From Nepenthes gracilis (Eukaryota; Streptophyta; Magnoliopsida; Caryophyllales; Nepenthaceae): DNA of 64,000 nucleotides. A program made the translations under genes and the position numbers. Shown here piece by piece: positions 11,290-22,061 of this stretch (position 1 is its first letter; each line of letters begins with the position of its first letter). Below the pieces are notes generated by a model. It was not told the origin of the DNA. It saw nothing but the letters and a program-made list of their open reading frames with translations, and searched no databases. The stretch is from the NCBI GenBank assembly GCA_033239525.1, contig BSYO01000004.1, positions 4,441,701 to 4,505,700 on the forward strand, written 5' to 3'.

Positions 11290-13308
11290 ACTTGTTGCCT
11301 AAATCCTGGGTCCTTGCGAATGAATAGCTCTTCCCCTTTTAGAAGATTACCCCATTTCTTATTTCCATACCAAACGACTGGCCGTCAAGTATCTACTGTA
11401 AGAGAGCCTGAGCCTCCAAATAAATCTAATAAGATCCCTTCAACTCTTCTATCCAGGCCGAATTAGGGTATGACACCAGCATGAGAGTTAGATTCTCATC
11501 ACGAGATAGGGTGTTAGCCACCCCGTTCTCATGACCCTAATTATACTCAATAATGAAATCATATCTCATTAGTTGGCAATCCATTTTTTTAAGAAGGGGT
11601 CCTTACCTTTCATTCCAAGAGGAACTTAAGACACCATTGATTAGTCTTAATCGTGAAAGTTCAACCCAGCAAGTATGCTCGCCACTTCTTAACTACCATA
11701 ACAAAGGTAATAGCTCCTTTTCATATAGCGAAAAATAAATGGTCCTCCCATTAAGAGCCAGACTGAAGAAAACTATCGGTCTTTGTTCCTTCATTAACAT
11801 TGCACCGATACCCAACCTCAAGGCATCACACTCAATTATAAATTGTTTTATGAAATCGGTTAGAGTCGACACAAAGAGCTCAAATACTATCTATTTTAAT
11901 CATTGGAAGGCTTCCTCGGCCTCATTAGACCAGCCAAAAACATTCTTTTTAAGGGGGTGAGAGGTGCAGCAATCATTTCGTAATTATGAATAAATTTTCA
12001 ATAGTACCCATAGTTCTGGGAGTAATTCATTTTAATATGACTAATATTTTAGAGGGATTGGCTTCTACCCCTTCTTTATATATCATGTGCCCCAACAAAT
12101 TTATTTCTTTACAAAAGAACTAGCACTTACTCAATTTTACATAAAGCCGATGGTCTTCTAAAACCTATAACACCCTCTAAAGATGCTCTTCATGAGCTTC
12201 CTCCATGGGGCTTAAAATTAGCATGTTCACAAAAATACAAGTATAAACTTGCAAAGAAAAGGCCTAAAAATTTCATTCATTAATCCCAGGAGTGTGGTTG
12301 GAGTATTGATCAACCCAAAAGGCATAACAAAAATTCATAGCACCCTTCCTGCATTCTAAAGAGGCCTTGAGAATGTCCAAATCCTTCATCCTAATCTGAT
12401 GATATCCTGACTTTGGGTCTAGTTTGGAATTAGGTACTTATCTTTGATTGTGACATTGTTTAAGAGTTCGTCAATTACCTGAATTGGGTACTTATCTTTG
12501 GTCGTGGCATTGTTTAAGGACCGATAATCAACGCACATCCTCCAACTACTATCGACCTATCATACCAAGAGAACCAAAGATGACTAAGGACTTTGATTGG
12601 GTAGGATTAGTCTAGTTTCCAACAATTCTCGTACCACCCACTCAATTTCACTTTTCTGGTAGTATGTACAACAAAAGGGCTTGTACTAAAAAGCCTTGGG
12701 TCAAACTTAAGCACTATCTGATGCTCACACCCCCTGATTGGAGGCAATCCATCAGGATCCTTAAAAACTTGTTTAAAATGATGGATAAATTTTTTTTTTA
12801 CCTTCTCTGGCCAAGTTGTAGCCTCCAAGGTTGAGAAACAATCTCGGAGTTTCAATACCACTTCTTTGTTTTAACTAGTTAGAATTCACAGCCACTCGCT
12901 TCCGTCATGCACAGTGTCAACCACATTGCAAATTCACCTGTTGGCCCTTGCTCTATAATTCCATTTGAAGAGTTTGAAAATTCTAGGTAATAGGGCATAA
13001 GTTTTACAGCCACTACACTCCCAAAACGGAGTCATGACCTTCCAAAGTTAAAACTAGGAAGATCCCTCTCTCGATATGATCTTGCCGTTTATCTATACCT
13101 GAATCTGGGTTGGGGTGGATTGCTTCCATTCAGCCCGCTCGACTAGGCTTTCATCAAGGAAATTATGAGTACTTCCTGAGTCAATCAAGATTATCCCTAA
13201 GATCTCGTCAATTCTTCCAAGCACTGGCATAGTCTTGTATTAGGGAGTCCCTATCATAGCATATAAGGAAATCTCAACCAGCTTGTGTACGGTCTAAGTT
13301 TCTACAAT
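11290..13308 (-). mobile_element. Gypsy RNase H, reverse transcriptase and protease remains
   Basis: On the minus strand the protease reads VEISLYAMIGTP and LGRIDEILGIILIDSGSTHNFLDESL (about 13290-13130), with the Asp-Ser-Gly active-site triad present. RT remains read FKDPDGLPPIRGCEHQIVLK (about 12770-12690), then EEHL, LYVKLSKC and LGHMIYKEGVEANPSKI (about 12200-12040). RNase H remains read IIECDALRLGIGAMLMKEQR and PIVFFSLAL..GR and YEKELLPLL, ending MRYDFIIEY (about 11880-11540). Several stops occur. The order continues directly into the integrase at 4499 once the copia is removed. Confidence 0.88.
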
Positions 13309-13314
13309 TGTGTT

Positions 13315-15161
13315 AACTACCATTAACTAAGCTATAATAATCAAAATTGAGATCAAATGATGTGAAAAATTGAGCCAAAGAGTCAAAAATTAGACTAGAT
13401 TAAATTTGAGTCTGATGCGTGCCTGAATTTAAGCTTGAGCCTGATCAGCCCTGATGCAGGCTTGATACGCATTCGAGCCCCGAAACAGTGGCATTGCGGC
13501 TAAAGCACGCTCAAGGCACGCTCGAGCTCAAATTCCAGAGAGTTTGTGCTTAAGTAGCGCTCGAAAGGCGCTTGAGCGCCAAATGTCGAACCGTGGCACT
13601 CAATACACGCTCGAGCGCTGGGCTCGAGTACAACTCGCGTCGAGCGTTCGGTGACTGCCATTTTTTAGCGGTGAGAGAGAGAACTGAGGAGAAGAGAGAG
13701 AAGAGAAAGAAGGCCTTCGGTAACTCAAGTTAGGCCGATCGGAGTAAAGATTTGGGTAAATCAGATCGAGGCAAGTGCACCCTAAACTCTCTTTCCTTTG
13801 TTGTTTTTATTCCCGTTCTTTTCGAGTATTATTATTCTAATACTCGTCCAAACTAAGATTTTAAAGTAAAAACATAAAAAATATGCATATTTGCTGATTT
13901 ATTATAATTTTATAATGAGATTTATCAAGAACTCATGTTTAATTATATGTATTATAAATATGTGTATTATTTCAAAATTTCCTTCATGTTTAGAAACATA
14001 AAAATAGTTCCTACATATTTGTGTTTCGAAGTAGTCAATTTTAAATTATTACATGTTATTCGTATATGCTTAACTGCATATTTAATCATACGCTGCATGC
14101 TTATTAAATTTGTATTGAATTCCTAATTTTCTTCTACATGTTTACTATCAAATTTCATATTTATGAAATTATTATGATAAAAATGTATATAACATTATGG
14201 GGAAAAAAAGGAACTTTGCAATTATGTTAAAAAAAAGATGAACTGTTCTTCAAAAGAGTGAGAACTAAGAACTAAGAACTAAAAAACAAAGTGCAGAGTT
14301 TTCTCTAAGTAAAGGAAGTAAAGAAACTAGACTAGGATTACGATTCTATCGGGTAGTATATTTTGGCATACCTTAATGTATTATAGTGAAATATCGTCGT
14401 TTGACCCTATTATTTGTGGGGTTAAGAAGCGGCGTCTAGCCCCATATATAAGGTTATATGTAAATGGCCCACATCCGGGTCTTAAATAGGAGCTTATGGC
14501 TTTTGATTTTGTAGGAACAAACACAATCTAGGCTTCAATCAATTGCTCTTTTAGCTAGTAAGGCCTACTGATCCTGGTCTATAAAGAAAATAAGTTTTTA
14601 ACATATTTTGAGGACTAAGGAAAAGATAAGAAATCTGAAAAGGCTTTGCATAAGTATTCTGTTCACATCTTATGTCATGTATTTTACTATGATCTCTATT
14701 CCTACTGTTATGTTTTAAGTATAAAGATTGCATGTTCTTTGTTATAAACTATGTTTTGCTAAGCATTTCGCTCACTCTCTTACTGTGTTACTAATCCTTC
14801 AGATGAATCGGACGAGTTTTTGCTTGATGAGCAAGAATGAAAATCGATGTATTCGTATTTGTGTCCTTAGAGATTTTGTATGTAAATCTCCTGACATGAA
14901 CAGCATATAATGTATCTAGCTTGTACATTTTGGTTAGATTAGTACAGTGGAATATTTATGGAGCTACTATAAGGATTTTTGGCTATGTATATTAGTATGT
15001 GAATGCAATAAATAATACATTTTGGTTAATGTCTAAACTTTATAGATATTTATTGCTTCTACAATGAATGATTTACAAGCATCTTCCCTTACAAAGGTTC
15101 AATGTCGTATAACTTTGGGTCGGTGTCGGAGCCACTGATAGAGTGGCACAAATTTGGGTCC
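13315..15161 (+). mobile_element. Solo-LTR-like insertion in the gypsy gag-protease junction
   Basis: About 1.85 kb separates the gypsy protease (up to 13308) from gag (from 15168). It has no gypsy coding signal and is flanked by direct repeats TGTGTT (13309-13314 and 15162-15167). It carries a CGAG-rich stretch (13440-13650), then an AG-rich tract (13670-13720), then AT-rich DNA. This resembles a long LTR and is similar in layout to 6886-8622 read on the opposite strand. Its ends are not canonical TG/CA, so the class is inferred and a worn or other element type remains possible. Confidence 0.55.
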
Positions 15162-15167
15162 TGTGTT

Positions 15168-16324
15168 GATATTTATATTTAGTTCACATCTTAATGACTA
15201 ACAAAGATAAACAAAGGATAATTAGTTATGAATTTAAATAATGATAGATTTAAGACGTGGTTCATCACATCTAGTCTTCCCCAACAAATGTTTCTTAAGG
15301 GATTGAATCTTTGGGTTCTTGTTCGGAGCTGGGTTTCTCTAGCTCCACTACCCCCACCACAAAGTCATGGATAGAAGCATTTGTTCCTCGGATTCCATTT
15401 TTCATTACACATGTAACGCAGTCTCTTGTCTCTCCTTTTTTTCATTTGTGAGGGTGTAATCCAATGAACTATCATCTTTTGTTTGGTAGCGACTTGATTT
15501 GAGCCAATTACCTCAGAGGGGTTAATGACAAAATAATCCTCCTGAAGAGGTATTTAGACCCCTATTAGCCCTTTTCCAATTTGTTACAAACTCTTCTTGT
15601 ATGCATGCCATGCTGAAAGCTTGGTGCAAGTTTGTCGAGTAAAATAGTTTTACCAAATAGCGGATTTCATCATTTAGTCCTAAAAAACAGTTCAACTTGA
15701 CTTAAATCAAAACATCCGCCAATCGATTAGCAATCAACTCAAATTGTGCCTTGTATTCCACCACACTTCCAAACTATTGAAGCTTCTGCAATGACTCCAT
15801 ATGATCATCGTATGCTAAGCTACCGAACATGATAAGTAGGGTCTAGGCAATAATTTCTAGTCAACTAATTTCCTAGCTTCCTTAGCTCCCTTGAACCAAA
15901 TCATTGCCTCCCCTTCCATGTAAAAGGAGGATAGTAGTAGCTTCTGATTATCAAGTATTTGGTAAAGCCAAAAGAATTGATTAGCTTTATAGATCCATTT
16001 GTAGGGGTTTTCACCCTCAAATTGTGGAAAATTTATTTTTTAACATTCCTATAAATTTTGATTCCCCACAGCGCCACTTGCTCCCCAATGTGAGGAGGGT
16101 TTTAAGCTGGGGATAGAGCTGCTAGCGGGATTACTGATAGTCTTTGGTATAGATTGAACAGATATTGCATCTGTTCTGTTAATCTAATGATGCTTTGCTC
16201 AAGTTACTCCATGCATTGGTTATTGTTTTGCTCAAAATTGTCAAGCCGTTAGTTTCCAAATGCTACTACCTCAATTAGCTAGTTCATGCAGAAACCCTCT
16301 GCCTATCTTTATATCCGATACCAA
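15168..16324 (-). mobile_element. Gypsy gag remains and primer-binding site
   Basis: On the minus strand about 15985-15870 reads LDNQKLLLSSFYMEGEAMIW followed by FKGAKEARK, matching the gypsy gag pattern K-----SFHMEGEAL-WF. Nearer the LTR are MEQ-type and LIRLTEQM segments. At 16324-16311 the minus strand reads TTGGTATCGGATA, resembling an initiator Met tRNA primer-binding site adjacent to the 5' LTR. Confidence 0.8.
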
Positions 16325-16990
16325 TTTATAAAGATCAATTTGAAGAAGAGAGAATGGGGGATAGAAAACTGGAATTGCAATAAAATTAAAGATAGAATCC
16401 CAACTCGAGGGGAGATGAGCTCTCCAGAAAATTAAGCACTAAAGATATTGTCATTCATATCATTTCTCTCTTTCCCCCTTCTCATATGTCTTACAGGTTT
16501 TCTAATATTCCCTTTTCTAACTGTTAGATATTCCTTTCAACAAAATTAGTTATTACACAATAGCTGATAACCTATAATCTCTACGCCTATTCTTTTCTAC
16601 ATGATATCCACGTGCCTTGGTTGAATTTGTAACTCTTGGATTTTACGTGCTTGCCATGCTCCTGCGTACAAGACCAACAAAACCAAAATCCATGTCATCC
16701 TCATCCAAGGTGCCCAACGCCCCACATAAATTGTTTAGATGCTTCGCAGCCAATGTAATCCAGGCTGTCCCTTTTTGCTACTCTGTGACATTTTGCCTCC
16801 TTATCCTATGTCAAAATTGGACCCTCGGTAGATGCTCTAACATGTGGATGGTCACCAATCTCTGAGCCTTTTGCATGCCTTGCCGTCCATTATTCTTCCC
16901 TGAAGCATCTTTGACGGAATCTCTCTTTGTCTAATCTATTATGTCTCTCTTCAGATGAAGAAAATTTGGTTTTATTTCTTGCTTATGACA
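16325..16990 (-). repeat. Right (5') LTR of the gypsy element
   Basis: Colinear with 2600-3274. It starts TTTATAAAGATCAATTTGAAG (TG end worn to TT) and ends TTTCTTGCTTATGACA. It is 666 bp long. The primer-binding site lies immediately to its left, so this is the 5' LTR of a minus-strand element. Confidence 0.85.
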
Positions 16991-18232
16991 ATTTCTCTCT
17001 CCACACCTCCATTAGCCACTGTCACAGGATTCGCACCATCTTTAAAGTTTATAGTATTAGTGTCTAATTTTTTAAATAGGAGGGCATATGCTAGTAATTT
17101 TGTTGAGAGTTATCAGTGTGTGATCTCTCCCCCCCCCTACCCAAAACAAGCAATAGGATGCCCGTTAGAATTCAGTTTATGACACTCATCATCAACCCAC
17201 AAAATATACCAAAGGCAATGGCCAATTTTATCATGTCCACATCCTCTCATTTATATTGTATATATTGATATTACTCAACAAAAGTTACAGACAGTACATA
17301 AAATCATATCAAATATTGTTTCCGTTTGATTCAAAACAGATCAACAGATAAACTAAAATCATCCAACATGGTTTCAGAAGGATTTTCCACTTATGCATGA
17401 AAATTTAATTCAGTGTTCTAAGGGCAACAACAAGGAAGATCAAGCAGACGCTATAAAGCAGAAGCAACATAGAGGACATTAGCAATCTAGTCTCTAGTAC
17501 AGCCCAGAGAGTTCAGACTCCCACTTTCAAACATACATGCACTACAAAACATATGCAAAGAGATGGGTAAAATTTCTAATGAATTTAGGGACAAAACACC
17601 AAGGAATGATGCTAGATAATGATTTGTGCCCAAATATACCATTTAGGAGACAACAATAAAGAGGATTCAAGCTCTATTTTTTTCATTTGCCTCAGTAACT
17701 GACTGAAGTTTGACCGCTGTAAAATACAGGCGCAAACACATCTTCATTGGCCATTTCAAATTGTGGCCCTCTTCAACCTATGATTCTCTTAGAGAGGTCA
17801 GCTTCATAAAAGCCTTTGAAAGAAACACCCTAATACAAAACAAGCAATACGCAGAACCGAATATCTATTTATCAAAGCATTCAATTCACGCCATGGTCTA
17901 ATAGATCTTCTAATGAACAAGGTGCTTAGGATTGTCAAGTAGTAAGTCTTTACTTTAAGTTTCCCAAAGAGGTTGATGCCACAAACACATTCATACTTAT
18001 ACAAATATAAAATGCCTTCTCAGATTGCTACAACTGTCTTCTTTCGGATAACAAAGACAAAAAAATTCATGTAGAGTAAGGTAGCACAAAAGAACAAATC
18101 ATGTTTCTCTTTACTAACTCAGAATTTCCCTATGCTTTTTCTAGATTCTGTAGTTCAGATGTTGGTCTTCTCAAGCTTTTAGAGAACTTGTTTTCTTCCT
18201 TTGCACGCTTGTGGAAGGAAAATACTACTCAC
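16991..18232. other. Intron remainder of the SYT relic; nothing else recognised
   Basis: Unique-looking, AT-rich sequence between the gypsy right end and the conserved donor at 18232-18227. It contains a C-run near 17130 but no coding frame I recognise. Confidence 0.45.
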
Positions 18233-18329
18233 CTTGGGAAGTTGGAGGAACGGATCCCAAAGTGAAAGCCTCAAATTTGACATAGTTGATCTTGTATTTG
18301 GGAATTTGCTCATCAATTATGGGCTTCAT
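18233..18329 (-). pseudogene. SYT relic: 3' half of split SMP exon
   Basis: Read from 18329 downward this gives MKPIIDEQIPKYKINYVKF and then a TLG-PPT-QG segment, ending CAAG before a canonical GTGAGT donor (18232-18227). This is the conserved P-I-EQIPKYKI-S-V-FE-LTLG-PPTFQG block at the start of the SMP domain. The exon stops abruptly at 18330, where an LTR begins (TGTAGCGACCC). Its other half is found beyond the LTR at 20437. Confidence 0.82.
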
Positions 18330-19004
18330 TGTAGCGACCCAGACCCAAATCACCTAGTCCAGTTCAAACCAACTATGTGAAAATCTCAAACCATAAATAA
18401 TCCTCATAAATTTGTCATTAAATGCAATATCCATAATAAACAATAAACTCCTCAAAATGTGAGATAACATAAATATCCATAATATTAAATTTTATTAGAA
18501 ACGTAGTTCCAATAAAATATCTAAAAACTAATAAACCAATAAAAAATCCTCAAAAACCTCTCATCATGAAACTCTTAGATTTCGATATCGTCTCTACCTA
18601 AATCTTGACAGCAAATGCACAATCTCTTCTAACCCGCTTTTGACCCCTTTACTTTGGAGCCAAAAAAATATAAAGGTAAGCCAAATACCCAATAAATAAT
18701 AAAATTAATAATATCGAAATATAAGAAAGTATCTCAGATGATAATATCAACTATATATAAAAATAATAATAACATGATATATATTAACAATTATCCGACA
18801 TTCAATATTATATTGTAATTATAACCCAAAAGCCACAAGACAAATGAATATCCAGAATACAACTAAGATTCTATCAAATCCAAACATCAATAACAATACA
18901 GGTTCCATCTAACCTATCTATCTCAACAAAGATTCCACTATATAAGATATCACAACAATCTTCTAGGATGTTATATGTTACTATAAACAAATTATTATGC
19001 GTCC

Positions 19005-19450
19005 CCCTCCAACAACATATATATATACATGGTATACATATATATATATACATACATACATATATATATATACATGGTATAAGTATACATATTATCATAT
19101 ACATATGGTATACATATTATATTTATACATACACATATATGCCTGTATAAATATACATACATACATACATATATATACATGGTATAAGTATACATATTAT
19201 CATATACATATGGTATACATATTATATTTATACATACACATATACGCCTGTATAAATATACATGTATGTACGCACACATACAACACATGTTTATACACAC
19301 ACACACACACATATGCGCGTATACAGTGGGTATGTATACATATATATAGCACAGGTATATACGTGTCTCTGTGTGTGTGTATCTCCTGTGTAGATATAAA
19401 ATATACACATACAAACTCATCCGTATTATTATACATGTCTACATACACAC
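19005..19450. repeat. Compound TA/CATA/CA microsatellite with a 105-bp tandem duplication
   Basis: Runs of TATA, CATA and CA repeats. A block starting ACATGGTATAAGTATAC at 19072 recurs at 19177 almost unchanged through the GCCTGTATAAATATACAT segment. This is a 105-bp tandem duplication inside the array. Long open frames here arise from the repeat and are not genes. Confidence 0.9.
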
Positions 19451-20070
19451 TCAAGGCCACTCATATAACTTACGCAACCGGGTTCCGAATCAAATCCTCG
19501 CCATTTCCGTTTACTGAAAACGGCCGGACGCACAAACAGAGCATGGAGCTCTGTTCCTCGGCCTTTCTTCCAATTCTCACCGAAACAAGGAAGATCCCAA
19601 CTTTCCACTGCCAACATTAAAGGGAAGGATTTTGTTGTGTTATCCCAATGAATGTCGCCTCCTAATTCATCGTGAAACCCCTAAAATTTCGGTTCTTTCA
19701 CTAACAGAGCCGAGGCCCTGTTTTCCGAATTTCTCAATTTACATCCAAATACAGTTGATTTTCTCAAAAATCTCGGCACAGAAATTAGCATCAACAAAAA
19801 GAAAGAAAGGAGTTTACTTGCCCAATTTTCAATTTTCTGGCGATTAACAGCTACGGCGGTGGCATTTCTTCGGTGCAGAACAGTGGCGAGGGCAACGGCA
19901 CTCGTCCTCTTACTTCCTCTCTCTCTCTCTTACTCGGTCAACGGAAAGGATCAACGAGGTCGAAAATTTACGGAAGAGGAAGAAGAAACGAAAGAGGAAA
20001 AGGAAAATGTAGAAGAAGGATCGGGAAGAAGAACGAGAGGCAGGAGAGGGTGAATGCATTAGTTTAATGC

Positions 20071-20071
20071 A

Positions 20072-20105
<34 letters not shown>

Positions 20106-20140
20106 GTTATTATTATTGTTATTATTATTATTATTATTTA
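20071..20140. repeat. ATT trinucleotide microsatellite
   Basis: About 70 bases of nearly uninterrupted ATT repeats, with two ATTGTT interruptions, lying within the right part of the solo LTR. Confidence 0.92.
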
Positions 20141-20436
20141 TAATTAAAAATTATTAATTTAATTTCATAAATTGTTATATTATCAATTGTATCCTCATGA
20201 ATACATACACAACTATTGTGATAAATTTTGATTATTATTTTATAATATTTAAAAATAATTATTAACTATTGATAAAAGATTATCATATTATTTTTTCAGT
20301 ATTCTCGCATCTAATTTTAATACGAAAATATTCTAGACTCACTTATAATTAATAGCATATTAATTAATTTTATTTATGATAATAATAAATTAAAAATCTA
20401 ATAAATTTAAGTTAAAATATCAGTTATTACATTGAT

Positions 20437-20530
20437 AATATTCTTCACTGCTTTGCATATTGCCTGTTTATATAAATTGGTTCTACAACTAATCAATGCA
20501 AATGGTATAATAAGAACAAGCGGTGGCAAA
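20437..20530 (-). pseudogene. SYT relic: 5' half of split SMP exon
   Basis: Immediately right of the LTR and its TTGAT target copy, the minus strand reads KQAICKAVKNI, which joins in frame to MKPIIDEQ at 18329. This corresponds to the family's YLDKAICKTAKNI-KPII segment. Upstream bases (CC..TTATATAAACAGG) resemble the codons for WPYLDK with a 1-base deletion, so this half is also frameshifted. The left exon edge (about 20530) is only approximate. Confidence 0.65.
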
Positions 20531-20650
20531 AAATCTCGAGCTTGGAAACTTACTTAAATACGTTAGAGAAACAGAGATAATGAAGCTATCAAAATACGAA
20601 GCCAGTAACAACCTGGCATCAAGATTGAATTCCATGGCAGGCATGAATAC

Positions 20651-20760
20651 ATGATCATAGTCTGGGTTTTTCAACTCAAAGGGGTCCTTCAGGAAGAAGC
20701 CGCCGCAACAATTCTATATCTTGCTTAGCCACTCGACGATTGCCTGGATCGTGCTTAGCC
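20651..20760 (-). pseudogene. SYT relic: linker exon before the SMP domain
   Basis: On the minus strand the frame reads AKHDPGNRRVAKQDIELL, then RRLLPEGPL, TGA, V. After a 1-base slip it reads KNPDYDH before GTATTC. The family motif here is VKDPEIR..AEQD...L..MLPEIPLWVKNPDYDRV. The TGA replaces the conserved Trp and one extra base breaks the frame. Upstream, toward 20880, the sequence becomes CGAG-rich and LTR-like, so the true exon start with the membrane helix is not seen. Confidence 0.62.
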
Positions 20761-21460
20761 CTGCTTGAGCACTGAGGGATGTAGCCCATGAAGTCCTAAG
20801 CACGGCTGCCATATGTTCGTGTGCTGTTCGAGCACCGCAACACGTATTTCGCGAACGATCATATTTTTACCTAGATTTTCGAGCCTCTTTATATATAGCC
20901 ATCTTATTTCATTTATCCACACTTTTTGCTTGAGTCTTTAACGGTCGTTTCAGAGCAAAATGAAATATTTTATACTTTTATATTGCTTCATTTGAAAAAA
21001 TTTAATTTTGACAATTATGCTTTCTAACTAAAATTTTCTCACCACATTGCACTTTACCTTTTACACATCTTCCTACATGTTAACCTTCGTTAACGACGTC
21101 AATGGCGTGGAAATTGGAATCCAATAGTGCACAGCAATTCAACGATTCGTGAGAGAAGATTAACTTGAAAACCGAAAGATATTCGGTTTCATTGCTGCGA
21201 ATAAGTCCAAATAGTTTCTTGGTAGAGATCACAAAATAGATGTAAGTCGATCAAATCAGTGCATCTGTATCACTCGATCTGTAAGTTAATTTTCATAGTG
21301 CATATATTTCTTAACTGTTGAAACCCGGAGGGTTTTACTCGATAGCCGTGATTATCAAAATTTTTCTTTATCACCAAAAATCGAATCTTTATTTTTCTTA
21401 CTTTCATTATTTACTGTTTAGATATGGATTAGTATATATTTTACGTGTATTATATATTCT
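20761..21460. other. CGAG-rich patch followed by AT-rich DNA, no gene recognised
   Basis: 20761-20880 is rich in GCTTGAGC/GCTCGAGCA-like words similar to 1-175 and 13440-13650. After it comes unremarkable AT-rich sequence without recognisable coding potential. Confidence 0.4.
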
Positions 21461-21467
21461 ATGATTT

Positions 21468-21780
21468 TTATTCCACAAATTTATTGAGGGGTCGAAACAT
21501 TCTTATGATTCGGAACGAATCGTTTCTTCCGAATACCAAGTTAGCAAAAATCATTATGTAATAATACCCAAGTTGAAATTGAATGAATGATGAACTTATT
21601 TGGATAGAGGATCCCCATCCGCCAGAAAGCAAGGAGGGCGAGCGGTACCGTAGTTGGGGGGTATATAAGGCCAAAGGTAGCTGATGGGAAAGATTTGTTG
21701 AGGAATAAAAATATCTGCATCATGTTCTTCCAAGAGACATAATTATCAAGCCTTACTTTCCCAGGAAGGGGATTCAATGA
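21468..21780 (-). mobile_element. Copia gag (UBN2-type) fragment
   Basis: The minus-strand frame from 21777 reads KVRLDNYVSWKNMMQIFLFL and then FGLIYPPTTVP. This resembles the N-terminal UBN2 domain of copia gag (L--NY--WK----FL-S--L-G-I-G----PP). Its orientation is opposite to the copia element at 22412-27730, so it is a separate fragment. Only this domain is seen. Confidence 0.6.
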
Positions 21781-22061
21781 GTGCCTTAATAGCTTTGGTT
21801 AGAGATGGTCCGTCATCATCAAGCTTGCAGGAAGGACCTCCCTGACTTCGGGAGCCAATGGGGATAATTATAGTCAACTCGACTTAACCGGGCTTCGAGA
21901 GGAAGGCTGAGCTTCGAGCAAATCATTGCCAGCCTCCTCAAGATCGATGATTGGAATTCCCTGTACTATCTCTTCAAATCATTGTCTTTGGGGAGACTTA
22001 AGGACAGTGTCATCTCTTCAACCATTCCTTTGGCACCACACTTGATCTTACACTCATAAAG

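Larger units (their letters stand above)
2600..16990 (-). mobile_element. Ty3/gypsy LTR retrotransposon, degenerate, hosting two insertions
   Basis: Two related LTRs (2600-3274 and 16325-16990) bracket minus-strand gag, protease, RT, RNase H and integrase remains in standard gypsy order. Removing the nested copia (4500-11289) and the solo-LTR-like insert (13315-15161) leaves about 5.7 kb, a normal size for this superfamily. A primer-binding site like initiator Met tRNA (TTGGTATCGGAT on the minus strand) abuts the right (5') LTR, and a purine-rich tract abuts the left (3') LTR. All reading frames carry stops. No clean 5-bp target duplication is visible (AGATT versus ATTTC), which fits great age. 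It lies in the large intron of the synaptotagmin relic. Confidence 0.88.
18330..20431 (-). mobile_element. Solo LTR splitting a synaptotagmin exon
   Basis: The unit begins TGTAGCGACCCAGACCC and ends CAGTTATTACA (minus: TGTAATAACTG...GGGTCGCTACA). Gypsy-type LTR ends like these also bound 6886-8622. It is flanked by TTCAT (18325-18329) and TTGAT (20432-20436), a 4-of-5 match. Joining the flanks across it restores the SYT exon (KNI-MKPII). It holds an internal TA/CA microsatellite (19005-19450), a CT tract (about 19917-19931) and an ATT microsatellite. No coding domain was recognised, so I call it a solo LTR about 2.1 kb long, expanded by its microsatellites. Confidence 0.75.
1495..20760 (-). 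pseudogene. Synaptotagmin-like (SYT1/2/3, NTMC2 type 1) SMP-domain gene, decayed
   Basis: Five minus-strand pieces, read right to left, follow the N-terminal half of plant synaptotagmins in correct order: the post-membrane linker (20760-20651), then the SMP lipid-transfer domain start (20530-20437 plus 18329-18233), SMP middle (1926-1808) and SMP continuation (1614-1495). Family members anchor in the ER by an N-terminal helix and work at ER-plasma membrane contact sites through SMP and two C2 domains. Here the membrane helix and C2 exons are not seen. Damage includes a TGA where the family has Trp (20678-20676), a 1-bp frame slip just after it, a second slip near 20455, an LTR splitting one exon, a TGA where the family has Arg (1584-1582), and TT in place of a GT donor at 1807-1806. 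The intron between 18233 and 1926 grew to about 16 kb by retrotransposon nesting. I infer a pseudogene; a functional paralogue presumably exists elsewhere. Confidence 0.72.

Noticed and set aside
18997..19620. 207-codon plus-strand open frame
   Set aside because: Almost entirely translation of TA/CATA/CA microsatellite (Tyr/Ile/His/Thr runs); the frame exists because the repeat lacks stops.
20489..20674. Independent minus-strand ORF beginning MKNPDYDHVF
   Set aside because: Only KNPDYDH belongs to a recognisable protein (the SYT linker exon); the rest is read-through into the adjacent intron and worn exon.
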